48,162 bases of DNA from Kaiparowitsia implicata GSE-PSE-MK54-09C (GTDB taxonomy: Bacteria > Cyanobacteriota > Cyanobacteriia > Elainellales > Elainellaceae), in the NCBI GenBank assembly GCA_019359435.1, contig JAHHHI010000004.1:1-48162 (forward strand). Direction: 5' to 3'. Positions 1 through 8,686 of the stretch are shown in pieces. The notes under the pieces are model-generated. The model did no database searches, was not told the DNA's origin, and was given only the letters and a program-made list of their open reading frames with translations. Made by a program: the position numbers and the translations under genes. Positions within the stretch are counted from its first letter, which is position 1, and every line of letters starts with the position of its first letter.

Positions 1-120
1 ATTGCCGGGCAGATGTTTGATAACGAATATGACCTAGCCATGACCGTCATTGAGGGGATGGAGGCACGCAGTCAAGCCGGGAATTACCCACTGGAACGTT
101 TTATATTTAATTGCGCCTAG
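1..120 (+). CDS. C-terminal 39 residues of an unidentified protein
   Basis: The first frame is open from the window edge to a TAG at 118-120 and reads through motifs such as MFDNEYDLAMTV and NYPLERF, which look like real coding sequence. It ends where similarity to the exporter pseudogene begins, so it is probably the last gene of an upstream operon. A siderophore-biosynthesis role would fit the neighbours, but the fragment is too short for me to recognise the family. Confidence 0.5.
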   Translation: MAGQMFDNEYDLAMTVIEGMEARSQAGNYPLERFIFNCA

Positions 121-1895
121 CTACTTATCTACTCCCCTTCTGTGTCTACTCCGCTATGGCAAACCCTATCGGGGCCAAATTTCGGGTGCTGTAGTCACCT
201 CCATTCTCAACACTATTTTTGACCTAGCCCCGCCCTACCTAATCGGCATCGCCATCGACGTGGTTGTGAATGAAGAGAACTCTTTGATCGCCCAATTCGG
301 CATTGCCAGCATCACCGGGCAACTGGCCATTCTATCCCTCCTAACCCTGCTGATCTGGAGCATGGAGTCGCTGACCGAGTACGCCTACAGTCGCCTGTGG
401 CGCAACCTGGCCCAAACCCTTCAGCACGAGCTGCGGGTCGATGCCTATAGCCATCTGCAAAACCTGGAGCTGAGCTACTTTGAAGACCGCAGCTCCGGCA
501 TGCTGCTGTCGGTGCTCAACGACGACATCAACCAGCTAGAGCGGTTTTTGAACTTTAGTGCCCACAATATTCTGCACTTTCTCACCACCATTCTGTTTGT
601 GGGCAGCACCTTTATTGCCCTGGCACCGGGCGTCTCCTGGTGGGCGATGGCCCCAATTCCCTTTGTGATTTGGGGGTCGGTGGTGTTTCAGAGCAGGCTA
701 GAGCCCCGCTATGCCGACGTACGCGAGAAAAGCGGGCTGATCAGCAGTCGGTTGTCCAACAATCTCTCGGGCATAGCCACGATCAAAAGCTTTACGGCGG
801 AGGGGTATGAGCGCGATCGCATCAGCGCCGACAGCAACGCCTACCGCCAGAGCAATGCCAAGGCGATCGCCCTCAGCGCCGCCTTTGTGCCCGTCATTCG
901 CATTGTGATTCTGGTCGGCTTTACCGCCACGCTGTTTTTGGGCGGCATGGCCGTGGCCCAGGGGCAGCTCTCCGCCGGTACCTACGGGTTTTTGGTTTTA
1001 TCATTCAGCGGCTGCTGTGGCCCTTTACCGACCTCAGCGAACTGATGGATGAGTACCAGCGCGCCATGGCCTCGGTGCGTCGGGTGATGGCGCTGCTGGA
1101 TACGGCGATCGCCATTCCCCCCGGCAGTCGCGCCCTGCCGCTTAAAACCGTCGCGGGCAGCGTGCAGTTTGACCAAGTCACCTTTGCCTATGAGGGTCGC
1201 CATCTCGTGCTCAAAGACCTGTCGCTGCACATTCCCGCTGGAGCTACCATCGGCATTGTGGGGGCCACCGGCTCGGGCAAAAGTACGCTCGTCAAGCTGC
1301 TGCTGCGGTTCTACGAGGTGGGCCAGGGGCAGATTGCGATTGATGGGCAAGACATTCGCGACCTCAACTTGGGCGATCTGCGCCGCTGCATCGGCTGGGT
1401 GAGTCAGGATGTGTTTTTGTTCACGGCACGGTGGCCGAAAACATTGGCTACGGCAGTTTTGACGCCAGCCGCGAGCAAATTATCCACGCCGCCCAGCAGG
1501 CCGAGGCCCACGACTTTATCCAAGAGTTGCCCCAGGGCTACGACACCATCGTGGGCGAGCGGGGGCAGAAACTCTCGGGAGGGCAGCGGCAGCGACTGGC
1601 GATCGCCCGCGCCCTGCTCAAAGACCCGCCGATTTTGATTTTGGATGAGGCGACTTCTGCGGTGGACAATGAGACCGAGGCGGCGATCCAGCGATCGCTA
1701 GCGGTGATTACTCAGGGTAGGACGACGATCGCGATCGCCCACCGTCTTTCCACGATTCGCAGCGCAGACTGTATCTACGTGATGGAGAACGGGCAACTGG
1801 TAGAGCAAGGTACCCATAAGGAGTTGTTATCGATGAGTGGTCTTTATGCAAACCTCTGGTATGTACAGTCAGGACTTTCGCCAACTCTACGCTGA
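121..1895 (+). pseudogene. ABC exporter (permease-ATPase fusion), frameshifted paralogue of the gene at 8687
   Basis: The region encodes a half-size ABC exporter, with a membrane domain (about 121-1000) and a nucleotide-binding domain with Walker [10 protein letters not shown], signature LSGGQRQR and Walker [10 protein letters not shown]. It aligns end to end with the intact protein at 8687-10462 but lies in three frames. One T is missing near 995-999: the expected GTYGFLVFI reading changes to [14 protein letters not shown]. Another T is missing near 1419-1422: expected VFLFHGTVAEN becomes [10 protein letters not shown]. No ATG or GTG lies in frame between the upstream stop at 118-120 and the homologous start; only a TTG at 50 is open. 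Both lesions are in short T runs, so sequencing error is possible, but the missing start favours real decay. Its ancestor probably exported a siderophore, judging from context. Confidence 0.85.
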
Positions 1896-1942
1896 TAGTT
1901 GTGTCACGTCTGGCAATGGTTACATCTAATAGGTGCTACTGA

Positions 1943-2791
1943 TCAGAAATAACTGCCGATCTGCAATTGCACAATCCGACCAGCGTTTTTGAAGAGTGTA
2001 AGCGGAATAAACGGAAGCAGTTGTGCCAGAATGCGCCAAGCGATCGGCAACCGTTGTGGATAATCAAGAAACTGGGCTAGATAAAAAACCTCTTGCGTTA
2101 ACTGTATAGTTTGACTCCAGGTTTCAAGTTCGCTAGACCGATCAATTCCCCACTTGAATTCAGCGTTCGTTTTCGAGACAGTCTCATGCTGTTTGGCGCT
2201 TCGTGAGCGTTTACGATTCAACACATCAAACACAGCTTTAACAGGACTAAAACACTCATTAATCTGCTGCAATAAGGCTTTATTTTCAATCTCCGAGAGA
2301 TACATGGATACGCCTTCATAGAGAACCATCATTGGCTGATTCGGTTCTCGTTGAATCGTGTCCATCCAGGTGAAATCTAGAATTGATTTAGCGATGAAGT
2401 GATGTCGGTCAGTCTCCTGAAAGAACTTGCGTCGTAGGGCAATCACCTCTGGAAAGTCCACTTCGTACCAGCGCACTTCACCGTTATCGACCCGCGAGAA
2501 TCGGGTACACAATCCGGCACCGAGATTGACAATCACCGCACTCGGATGGGTTTCCAGAAAGTTCTGCACCATGCGATCGCACGCTCTAGCCCGAATCACA
2601 CAGCCCAGTTGTGATGCCCAGCCCTTCTCATATTTTGTGAAGTCATAATCCAAGCTCTCTGCAATTTCGACAGCTTGGCAATCACTCAAAATCGGCTTAG
2701 GGCGCTGAGTTTCACTGGCACGAGCATAAAGGGTGATCATCAACGTCTCTGCAACGCCGACAAGCTGGTTGGTGGATTCTCGAAGTTGCAT
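1943..2791 (-). CDS. class I SAM-dependent methyltransferase, PPM/leucine carboxyl methyltransferase family
   Basis: The 282-residue product has the layout of the LCMT/PPM family: a glycine-rich SAM site NLGAGLCTRFSRV (about 90-103), the acidic loop YEVDFPEV, and YEGVSMYL at the end of the core fold. Members transfer a methyl group from SAM to carboxyl or hydroxyl groups of small molecules, and many sit in polyketide or siderophore clusters. It is transcribed divergently from the AraC regulator, with 91 bases between the two starts, so it is probably controlled by iron together with the receptor genes. The substrate is unknown; modifying a siderophore or its precursor is inference from context. 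Confidence 0.8.
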   Translation of the reverse strand: MQLRESTNQLVGVAETLMITLYARASETQRPKPILSDCQAVEIAESLDYDFTKYEKGWASQLGCVIRARACDRMVQNFLETHPSAVIVNLGAGLCTRFSRVDNGEVRWYEVDFPEVIALRRKFFQETDRHHFIAKSILDFTWMDTIQREPNQPMMVLYEGVSMYLSEIENKALLQQINECFSPVKAVFDVLNRKRSRSAKQHETVSKTNAEFKWGIDRSSELETWSQTIQLTQEVFYLAQFLDYPQRLPIAWRILAQLLPFIPLTLFKNAGRIVQLQIGSYF

Positions 2792-2828
2792 AGTCAGGAG
2801 GTTCTGGGTTTAGAGATAGGTGTGGTAG

Positions 2829-2850
2829 CATTATTGCAAATTATTCTTAT
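2829..2850. promoter_or_regulatory. candidate Fur-type site in the divergent methyltransferase/araC promoter
   Basis: Read on the minus strand, this AT-rich stretch holds two AATAAT hexamers separated by four bases, similar to the hexamer arrays bound by Fur. It lies between two divergent iron-island genes. It resembles the much better box upstream of fur at 31089 but is not a clean dyad, so the call is tentative. Confidence 0.35.
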
Positions 2851-2882
2851 TTGAGTCAATCTTCGATCGATTTAGTCTTACT

Positions 2883-3878
2883 ATGACGCTCATTCTTAAC
2901 CAAGCAGACTGGGACGAACTGTGTCAGCAGACACCTCCACCTGAAGCTGGCAATCGGGTGCTGGATGCATTTGAGTCGCTGACAAGTGTGCCGGAGTCGA
3001 TCGGGCAGGGCTATAGCCGCAGCATGGAGCTATTGCCTGGAGTATGGCTGAGTTTTACCGATCAGGAATTTCATCAAGATTGGATGCTTCAGGCCCCCGC
3101 CCATGACCATCCGATCCAGATTGGCATTTTTCTATCAGGCTATATCTACTTTGATGCGGTGCATCCAAATTTGGGGGGAACCTGCGGCTATTTTTCGGGT
3201 AGCGGCATTTCGCCTGCCTATGTGGAGAAGCATCGAAAAGGGCAGCGTCTCACAGTGGTAGATATCCAAATTTTGCCAGAACTGCTGGAGTCGTTCTTAA
3301 TGGATGGGCAATGCCGTTCTGATGTGTTGAAGCTGTTGGTGAAGGGAGAGGACTGGAAGGGTTCGTTTTACCCAACCGTGACGGCAAAGATGCGATCGCT
3401 GGCTCAGCAGATGTGGAATGCGCCCTACTTTGGTGCCGTAAAGCGAATGTATCTTCAGGCAAAGGTGTTTGAATTATTGGCGATGCAGCTTGACTGGGTT
3501 GCGTCGAATCCAGGGCAGTCCCGCATCTCACCGGGGTTAAAGCTGGATACGATCAATCGGTTGCATCACGCTAAAGAGATTTTGAGCCATCAACTGGAGA
3601 ATCCACCCTCGCTGATTGATCTGGCGCAACAGGTGGGGTTGAGCGATCGCACCCTGCAACGGGGGTTTCGAGAGTTGTTTGGTACAACGGTGGTGGGGTA
3701 CTCGATGCAGCAACGGCTAAACCGCGCTGAGCAACTGCTGCGGGAGCCTAGCCGAACGGTGGCAGAAGTGGCTCGCCTGGTGGGGTATGGGCATCTAAGT
3801 TACTTTGCGACGGTCTTCAAGCGCCAGTTTGGCATCACGCCCAGTGAGTGTTTGGCGGGGAAAAAGGCGGTTTTGTGA
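2883..3878 (+). CDS. AraC-family transcriptional regulator (PchR-like)
   Basis: This 331-residue protein ends in a double helix-turn-helix AraC domain (about 235-325): LIDLAQQVGLSDRTLQRGF followed by VAEVARLVGYGHLSYFATVF and FKRQFGITPSE. The first 220 residues are a variable ligand-sensing region. AraC regulators of this architecture next to TonB receptors (PchR type) usually activate siderophore uptake genes when the ferri-siderophore is present; that is family knowledge. The receptor follows about 130 bases downstream on the same strand, so activation of the receptor-lipoprotein genes is the likely role. The ATG at 2883 matches the end of the divergent promoter. Confidence 0.87.
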   Translation: MTLILNQADWDELCQQTPPPEAGNRVLDAFESLTSVPESIGQGYSRSMELLPGVWLSFTDQEFHQDWMLQAPAHDHPIQIGIFLSGYIYFDAVHPNLGGTCGYFSGSGISPAYVEKHRKGQRLTVVDIQILPELLESFLMDGQCRSDVLKLLVKGEDWKGSFYPTVTAKMRSLAQQMWNAPYFGAVKRMYLQAKVFELLAMQLDWVASNPGQSRISPGLKLDTINRLHHAKEILSHQLENPPSLIDLAQQVGLSDRTLQRGFRELFGTTVVGYSMQQRLNRAEQLLREPSRTVAEVARLVGYGHLSYFATVFKRQFGITPSECLAGKKAVL

Positions 3879-3934
3879 TACAAAAGGCGGTTTTATGGAT
3901 AGACGCCGCCCCTTGAGCTTCTCTACACTATGTC

Positions 3935-3954
3935 CTATTCCTAATCGGGAATAG
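3935..3954. promoter_or_regulatory. inverted repeat upstream of the TonB-dependent receptor
   Basis: CTATTCC and GGAATAG form a perfect 7-bp dyad around a 6-base spacer, about 50-70 bases before the receptor start. It is not GC-rich and has no T tract, so an operator for the neighbouring AraC protein or another repressor is more likely than a terminator. No binding evidence is available. Confidence 0.35.
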
Positions 3955-4005
3955 TTTTCAACAAGCTGGATTGTGCTGGCTGGTGTATAAGGAGTGGGTA
4001 TAAAC

Positions 4006-6573
4006 GTGGGACAGTTATCGTTTCAAGTGGGTCTGTGGTGTGTTGCGGGAATTGTGAGTAGCATTGTCAGCACGTTAGGGGTATCGCCAGTGTGGGCGCA
4101 GGTTGCGGCATCGCCTCTGTCTTCTCCTGTTCAAGGGGAAGTGGAGGAGGATACAGAGCCTCAACTCACGACCAATATTCTTCAACTGACTGAACTTGAC
4201 CAACCTGCAACAACGGTTGAAGATTGGGTGGCTCAAATCGAAGCGTCTCTGATCCAAATTACTGATGTGCGGGTGGAAGCAACGGACGCTGGATTGCAGG
4301 TAATTCTGGAAACGGCAGCGGGTGAACTGTCGCTTTCAGAAATTCGGGCGGTGGGTAATGCCCTGATTGCGGATATTGCCAATGCCACTGTTGCGGAGGA
4401 GTTCTCTCAATCAAACCCAATCGAAGGGATTGCGCTGGTGAGTGTGTCGCAATTGCCTGGTGACACCGTGCGAGTTGCCATTACGGGGACGGATGCAACC
4501 CCTGTGGCTGAGGTGATGCCAGAAACTCAAGGATTGGTGCTGGCAGTGACGCTGGGGGATGCCGATGCCGTTGCTGAAGAAGATGCGATTCAGGTGGTGG
4601 TGACGGGGGAGCAGGATGAGGGCTATAACCCACGGAGTGCAACGACAGCAACACGGACGGAAACACCGTTGCGAGATATTCCCCAATCAATTCAGGTAAT
4701 TCCTGAAGAAGTACTCCGCGATCAACGGGCTGATATTTCAAGTGCGCTCCTCAATGCCCCCAGTGTACGTAATTCAGCCCCCACGAACTTCGACTCCCTA
4801 CGATTGCAAGTGCGGGGATTTTTTAGCCAGCCTACACTGAATGGAATTCGGGACACAAACGGCCTAGCATCTAACATTGGGCCTGATCTAACAGGAATTG
4901 AACGGATCGAAGTTCTACAGGGGCCAAACTCTGTCCTGTTTGGTACATCCTCTCCGGGGGGAACTGTTAACTTTGTGACGAAGCAGCCCTTGAGTGATCC
5001 GTATTACTTTATTGAGGGGACTGTTGGAAGTTTCAACTTCTATCGTGGCGAGATAGATCTGTCAGGGCCATTAGACGACTCTGGAAGAGTTTTATATCGA
5101 CTCAATACCTCTTACAGGAATCAGGAGTTCTTCACCGACCTTAGTGAAACTAGAAATTTAGTAGTTGCACCCGTTATCAGTGTTGAACTTGGAGAGAATA
5201 CCAACCTGATCGTTGAAGGAGGGTATAGAAATTTGTACCAGGATAATTATAATTTGGGCTTGCCAGCAACTGGAACGATATTTTCTAATCCCAATGGCGA
5301 TATCCCCCGCGATCGCATCACCAATGAAGGGGAACTTGGTGTTGAAGCGACAAGAATTGGGTACAGATTAGAGCATCAATTCAGCGAGAATTGGTCATTA
5401 AATAACACCTTTCGATATGGATATGTGAACTATGACGGAGGTGGAATCAATATTGGCACTGAACTTTTGTCAGATAACCGTACTTTGCTGAGAACCTTCA
5501 ATGATTTACAAGACCAGTACTACGATTACAGACTTGTAACCAATATCCTGGGTAGATTCTCAACAGGTTCGATCGATCATCAGTTGTTATTTGGAATTGA
5601 TCTTGGCAGGTTAGATAACAGCTTAAGATTTACGGGCAGATCAGGTGCACCAATTGATTTATTTGATCCAATCTATGGTCAATCATCAGGAGACATTACT
5701 TTTGAACTTGATACAAATACCGTAACCGATGAACTTGGTTTCGTACTACAAGATCAGATAGAGCTTGCAGATAACTTAAATCTACTTTTAAGCGGACGGT
5801 TTGATTTATTTCGTCAAACCAATAGAGACTTCCTGGCAAATACAGAAGCCAGTCAATCAGGAGAAGCATTTAGTCCACGGGTGGGGATTGTGTATCAACC
5901 AATTCCAGCAATTTCTCTTTACGCAAGCTACAGCCGTTCGTTTGAGCCAGCGATCGGAGCTTCCTTTTCTGGCGAAGACTTTGAACCCACTAGAGGGACT
6001 CAGTTTGAGGTCGGTGTAAAAACTGATATTACTGATGACCTTTCAGCCACATTAGCGTTATACGATATTACCCAATCTAATGTTCTAACCGATGATCCAG
6101 GTAATCCGGGCTTCTCTATTCAAACAGGAGAACAACAAAGTCAGGGAATTGAACTGAGCCTTACAGGCGAAATTCTGCCAGGATGGAATGTTTTTGCGAG
6201 CTACGCCCATAACGATGCGCGCGTTACCGAAGATAATTCTATCCCCGTTGGCAATCGTGTTCAGCGAACCACCCCTCATGCTGCCAGCCTTTGGACAACC
6301 TATGAGGTTCAACAAGGTGATTTGCAAGGTTTGGGATTTGGGTTAGGGCTTTTCTATGTGGGCGATCGCGCTGGAGATGCAGCCAATACCTTTGAAGTTC
6401 CCAGCTATTTAACAACGGATGCCGCGATTTTCTATGAACAAAATAGATTTCGTGCGGCTCTCAATTTCAAGAATATTTTCGATGTAGACTATTTTGAAAA
6501 CGCTTTTAGTCGATTGCGAGTTTCTCCTGGAGCACCATTTACAGTACAAGGAACCATTTCTTGGACATTTTGA
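4006..6573 (+). CDS. TonB-dependent siderophore receptor with N-terminal AMIN domain
   Basis: This is an outer-membrane gated channel that would bind a ferri-siderophore and import it using TonB energy. A signal peptide ends near VSPVWAQ. An AMIN domain covers about residues 50-180, then a plug domain begins near RTETPLRDIPQSIQVIPEEV and includes IERIEVLQGPNSVLFGT and GGTVNFVTK. The remainder is a 22-strand-type barrel ending in the expected aromatic residue (ISWTF). I chose GTG 4006 because AAGGAG at 3988-3993 has usable spacing to it, whereas the in-frame GTG at 3994 directly abuts the Shine-Dalgarno. The product has 855 residues, normal for AMIN receptors of cyanobacteria. The lipoprotein gene follows after 57 bases, suggesting one transcript. 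The barrel half looks more AT-rich than the N-terminal third. Confidence 0.93.
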   Translation: MGQLSFQVGLWCVAGIVSSIVSTLGVSPVWAQVAASPLSSPVQGEVEEDTEPQLTTNILQLTELDQPATTVEDWVAQIEASLIQITDVRVEATDAGLQVILETAAGELSLSEIRAVGNALIADIANATVAEEFSQSNPIEGIALVSVSQLPGDTVRVAITGTDATPVAEVMPETQGLVLAVTLGDADAVAEEDAIQVVVTGEQDEGYNPRSATTATRTETPLRDIPQSIQVIPEEVLRDQRADISSALLNAPSVRNSAPTNFDSLRLQVRGFFSQPTLNGIRDTNGLASNIGPDLTGIERIEVLQGPNSVLFGTSSPGGTVNFVTKQPLSDPYYFIEGTVGSFNFYRGEIDLSGPLDDSGRVLYRLNTSYRNQEFFTDLSETRNLVVAPVISVELGENTNLIVEGGYRNLYQDNYNLGLPATGTIFSNPNGDIPRDRITNEGELGVEATRIGYRLEHQFSENWSLNNTFRYGYVNYDGGGINIGTELLSDNRTLLRTFNDLQDQYYDYRLVTNILGRFSTGSIDHQLLFGIDLGRLDNSLRFTGRSGAPIDLFDPIYGQSSGDITFELDTNTVTDELGFVLQDQIELADNLNLLLSGRFDLFRQTNRDFLANTEASQSGEAFSPRVGIVYQPIPAISLYASYSRSFEPAIGASFSGEDFEPTRGTQFEVGVKTDITDDLSATLALYDITQSNVLTDDPGNPGFSIQTGEQQSQGIELSLTGEILPGWNVFASYAHNDARVTEDNSIPVGNRVQRTTPHAASLWTTYEVQQGDLQGLGFGLGLFYVGDRAGDAANTFEVPSYLTTDAAIFYEQNRFRAALNFKNIFDVDYFENAFSRLRVSPGAPFTVQGTISWTF

Positions 6574-6630
6574 TTTTCGTCCTTCTATTAATTGATGCTG
6601 ACAGCTAAAACACCGAGATTAGTCTAGTCT

Positions 6631-7605
6631 ATGAAACGTTCTGTACGCCGTATTCTTTCCCTAGTTTTATTAGGAGTTTTGATATTTTTGCTCGTCCCAG
6701 CTTGTACTAAACGTGTTCCTCAAACCTCTACAGATTCAAAGTCTAGACAGTTAGCAACCGATTGTCGCGTGGTAAAACACGCGAGAGGAGAAGCCTGTAT
6801 TCCTCTCAATCCACAGCGAATTGTAACATTAGATTTTAATAGCTTTGCGGCAGCTCTTGCATTGGATGTTAAACCAGTTGCGACCTGGATAACAACTGAA
6901 ATTGAAGCTGATTTCGATTACTTTCAATCTAAATCAAGCGGGATTGAAATTTTGCGAAGTCCAACAGGGCAACCTAATTTGGAAAAGCTTGTAGAACTCA
7001 GTCCTGATTTAATCATTGTTATTTCTCATTCAGCATTTGAAGCAGTTTATGCGTATTTGCCAAGCATTGCACCAACCGTGATTTTGCCTTGGGAAGAGAT
7101 TACGGGTGATTGGCAGCAACAAACAGAGGAACTGGCAAGAACCCTTGAGAAGTCAGATATATTCAGCCAGAAGATGGATTACTACCATCAACGAATCAGT
7201 GAGCTGAAACAGCATCTCAATCAAAAGCAAGAAATTAAAGTATCATTTATGTTTATTGCTACAGGGCAGCTAGTTATAGCTCGTGAAAACTCTTTTGCAG
7301 GCGCAATCTTAAAAGACTTGGGCATTCTGAATCCGCTGTTTGAAGAATCAGGTGATCTGGATTTAGCGATTTCTAAGGAAGTCTTACCAGAGATTGATAG
7401 TGATGTCATTTTTATTGCATCTTTGCAGCAAGATGATCTCGCCATAATTGATGCACTTCGAAAAAATCCCCTTTGGGCACAGCTCAAAGCTGAAGAGAGA
7501 GATCAGGTGTATTTAGTCGATTTTTCTGTATGGCGCGGCTTGAATTTTTTCGCTGCCCAAAAGGTTCTTGATGACGTATCCAAATACCTAGTCAAAACAC
7601 CCTAA
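6631..7605 (+). CDS. iron-siderophore ABC transporter substrate-binding lipoprotein (FecB/FhuD type)
   Basis: The 324-residue product begins with a basic, hydrophobic signal and a lipobox ending in Cys (LLVPAC), so it should be a lipid-anchored periplasmic protein. The fold is the helical-backbone metal-receptor type: HARGEACIPLNPQRIVTLD opens the mature domain, followed by LSPDLIIVISH and the C-terminal lobe with NPLWAQLKAEERDQVYLVD. It would take the ferri-siderophore released by the receptor and hand it to the FecCD-type permeases encoded at 10.5-12.7 kb. It sits 57 bases after the receptor gene and 5 bases before the small metal-binding gene, consistent with an operon. Confidence 0.9.
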   Translation: MKRSVRRILSLVLLGVLIFLLVPACTKRVPQTSTDSKSRQLATDCRVVKHARGEACIPLNPQRIVTLDFNSFAAALALDVKPVATWITTEIEADFDYFQSKSSGIEILRSPTGQPNLEKLVELSPDLIIVISHSAFEAVYAYLPSIAPTVILPWEEITGDWQQQTEELARTLEKSDIFSQKMDYYHQRISELKQHLNQKQEIKVSFMFIATGQLVIARENSFAGAILKDLGILNPLFEESGDLDLAISKEVLPEIDSDVIFIASLQQDDLAIIDALRKNPLWAQLKAEERDQVYLVDFSVWRGLNFFAAQKVLDDVSKYLVKTP

Positions 7606-7610
7606 AAACC

Positions 7611-7985
7611 ATGCCAAAACACACCCTCTTTGTCTGCCAATCTTGCCACCATTCCTCTGAGAAGCCATCTGAAGAGCAACCTGCTGATGGTACACAATTA
7701 CTTGAGCGACTCAACGCATTAAGAGGTGAAAAAGCGCAGCTTAATGAGGTTGAAATCCAGCCTGTGGGTTGCCTTTGGACATGCGATCTCCCCTGTGCAG
7801 TTGCCTTCTCTGCCCCCCACAAACCCACCTACCTATTCACCACCCTGCCAACTGACAAAACTGCCACTGCCTTGCTTGAGTTTGGTGAACTCTATTGCAG
7901 CAGTCATACAGGTGATTTGCCCTGGAAAAAATTTCCAGAGGCGTTGCAGTCTGTAAGTATTGCAAAGATTCCGACAACAGGATAA
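7611..7985 (+). CDS. DUF1636-type small cysteine-rich metal-binding protein
   Basis: The 124-residue protein carries an N-terminal CQSC pair and a central CLWTCDLPC cluster. This resembles DUF1636 proteins, which have a thioredoxin-like ferredoxin fold and are annotated as predicted metal-binding proteins. They often accompany iron or cobalamin uptake genes in cyanobacteria. The start lies 5 bases after the lipoprotein stop, so translation is probably coupled and the gene belongs to the receptor operon. Binding of an Fe-S cluster or a role in reductive iron release is inference; the family assignment rests on the cysteine pattern and context. Confidence 0.65.
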   Translation: MPKHTLFVCQSCHHSSEKPSEEQPADGTQLLERLNALRGEKAQLNEVEIQPVGCLWTCDLPCAVAFSAPHKPTYLFTTLPTDKTATALLEFGELYCSSHTGDLPWKKFPEALQSVSIAKIPTTG

Positions 7986-8155
7986 CGAGATGAGTGGCGG
8001 AATTGATTAAGGGGCGATCGCATCGTTGAAGTGGAGGACGTGGAGGGGCGATTGTGCGCTGCACACACTTCGGGAACGAGCTTTGTGTGGGCTGAACAAA
8101 CAAATAGTAGAAGTAGTGGACGTTAAGGAGCGATCGCCCTAATACAAGCTCTCCT

Positions 8156-8380
8156 TTAACTCACTCGTTCAAGCCGTTCAGCCAGCCACACCTTAACAAT
8201 CGATTCACGAGTCACTCCCAGTCGCCTTGCTTCCCGATCTAATGCATCCAACATCCATTCAGGAAAATCGATCGTTACCGCTCTCGAGTCGTGCCCCGGA
8301 CGACGAGCTTGAGAGAGATCCAAAAATTCAGTAATCGTTTCACCTTGCTCAAAGCGCTGGTCAAATGCTTCCGCCTTCAT
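8156..8380 (-). CDS. brnA: BrnA-type antitoxin (ribbon-helix-helix)
   Basis: This 74-residue protein has the BrnA layout: a short acidic N-terminus, then RAVTIDFPEWMLDALDREARR, a beta strand and helices of a CopG/Arc-type DNA-binding fold (about 32-70). Its start overlaps the end of the upstream BrnT gene by 20 bases, the usual toxin-first order of this system. The antitoxin would bind and neutralise BrnT and repress the shared promoter. Confidence 0.85.
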   Translation of the reverse strand: MKAEAFDQRFEQGETITEFLDLSQARRPGHDSRAVTIDFPEWMLDALDREARRLGVTRESIVKVWLAERLERVS

Positions 8381-8630
8381 AAATCTCCACCTCTTCTGCT
8401 CGTGCCCGTCGAACGGATATGATTCGGACTCTTGATTCTCGATAGGTAATTACCGCTGACCAATGTTTAGCCTTAATTTTACCAATCACCAAAAATCTGG
8501 CTTCATCCTCGATTCTCGCGGGAATTTCAATGCGATCGATATCCATCCACAATTGTTGAGCCTCTGTAAAGTCAATGCCGTGCTTTTGCAGATTAGACTG
8601 ACTCTTTTGTGGATCAAACTCAAACTCCAT
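8361..8630 (-). CDS. brnT: BrnT-type ribonuclease toxin
   Basis: The 89-residue protein matches the BrnT pattern: FEFDPQKSQSNLQKHGIDF at the start, a central RFLVIGKI strand, and RIISVRRARAEEVEIYE at the end. BrnT toxins are RelE-fold ribonucleases that cut mRNA during stress; the RISxRRA motif is characteristic. It is divergent from the intact ABC exporter, with start codons 56 bases apart, so the two share a promoter region. The pair separates the receptor operon from the exporter, as expected of an inserted accessory module. Confidence 0.87.
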   Translation of the reverse strand: MEFEFDPQKSQSNLQKHGIDFTEAQQLWMDIDRIEIPARIEDEARFLVIGKIKAKHWSAVITYRESRVRIISVRRARAEEVEIYEGGSI

Positions 8631-8686
8631 ATCGCTGTCAATTGGCTCACCTTGTACAGGCTAGCATCTCCCCATTTTATCGAATC

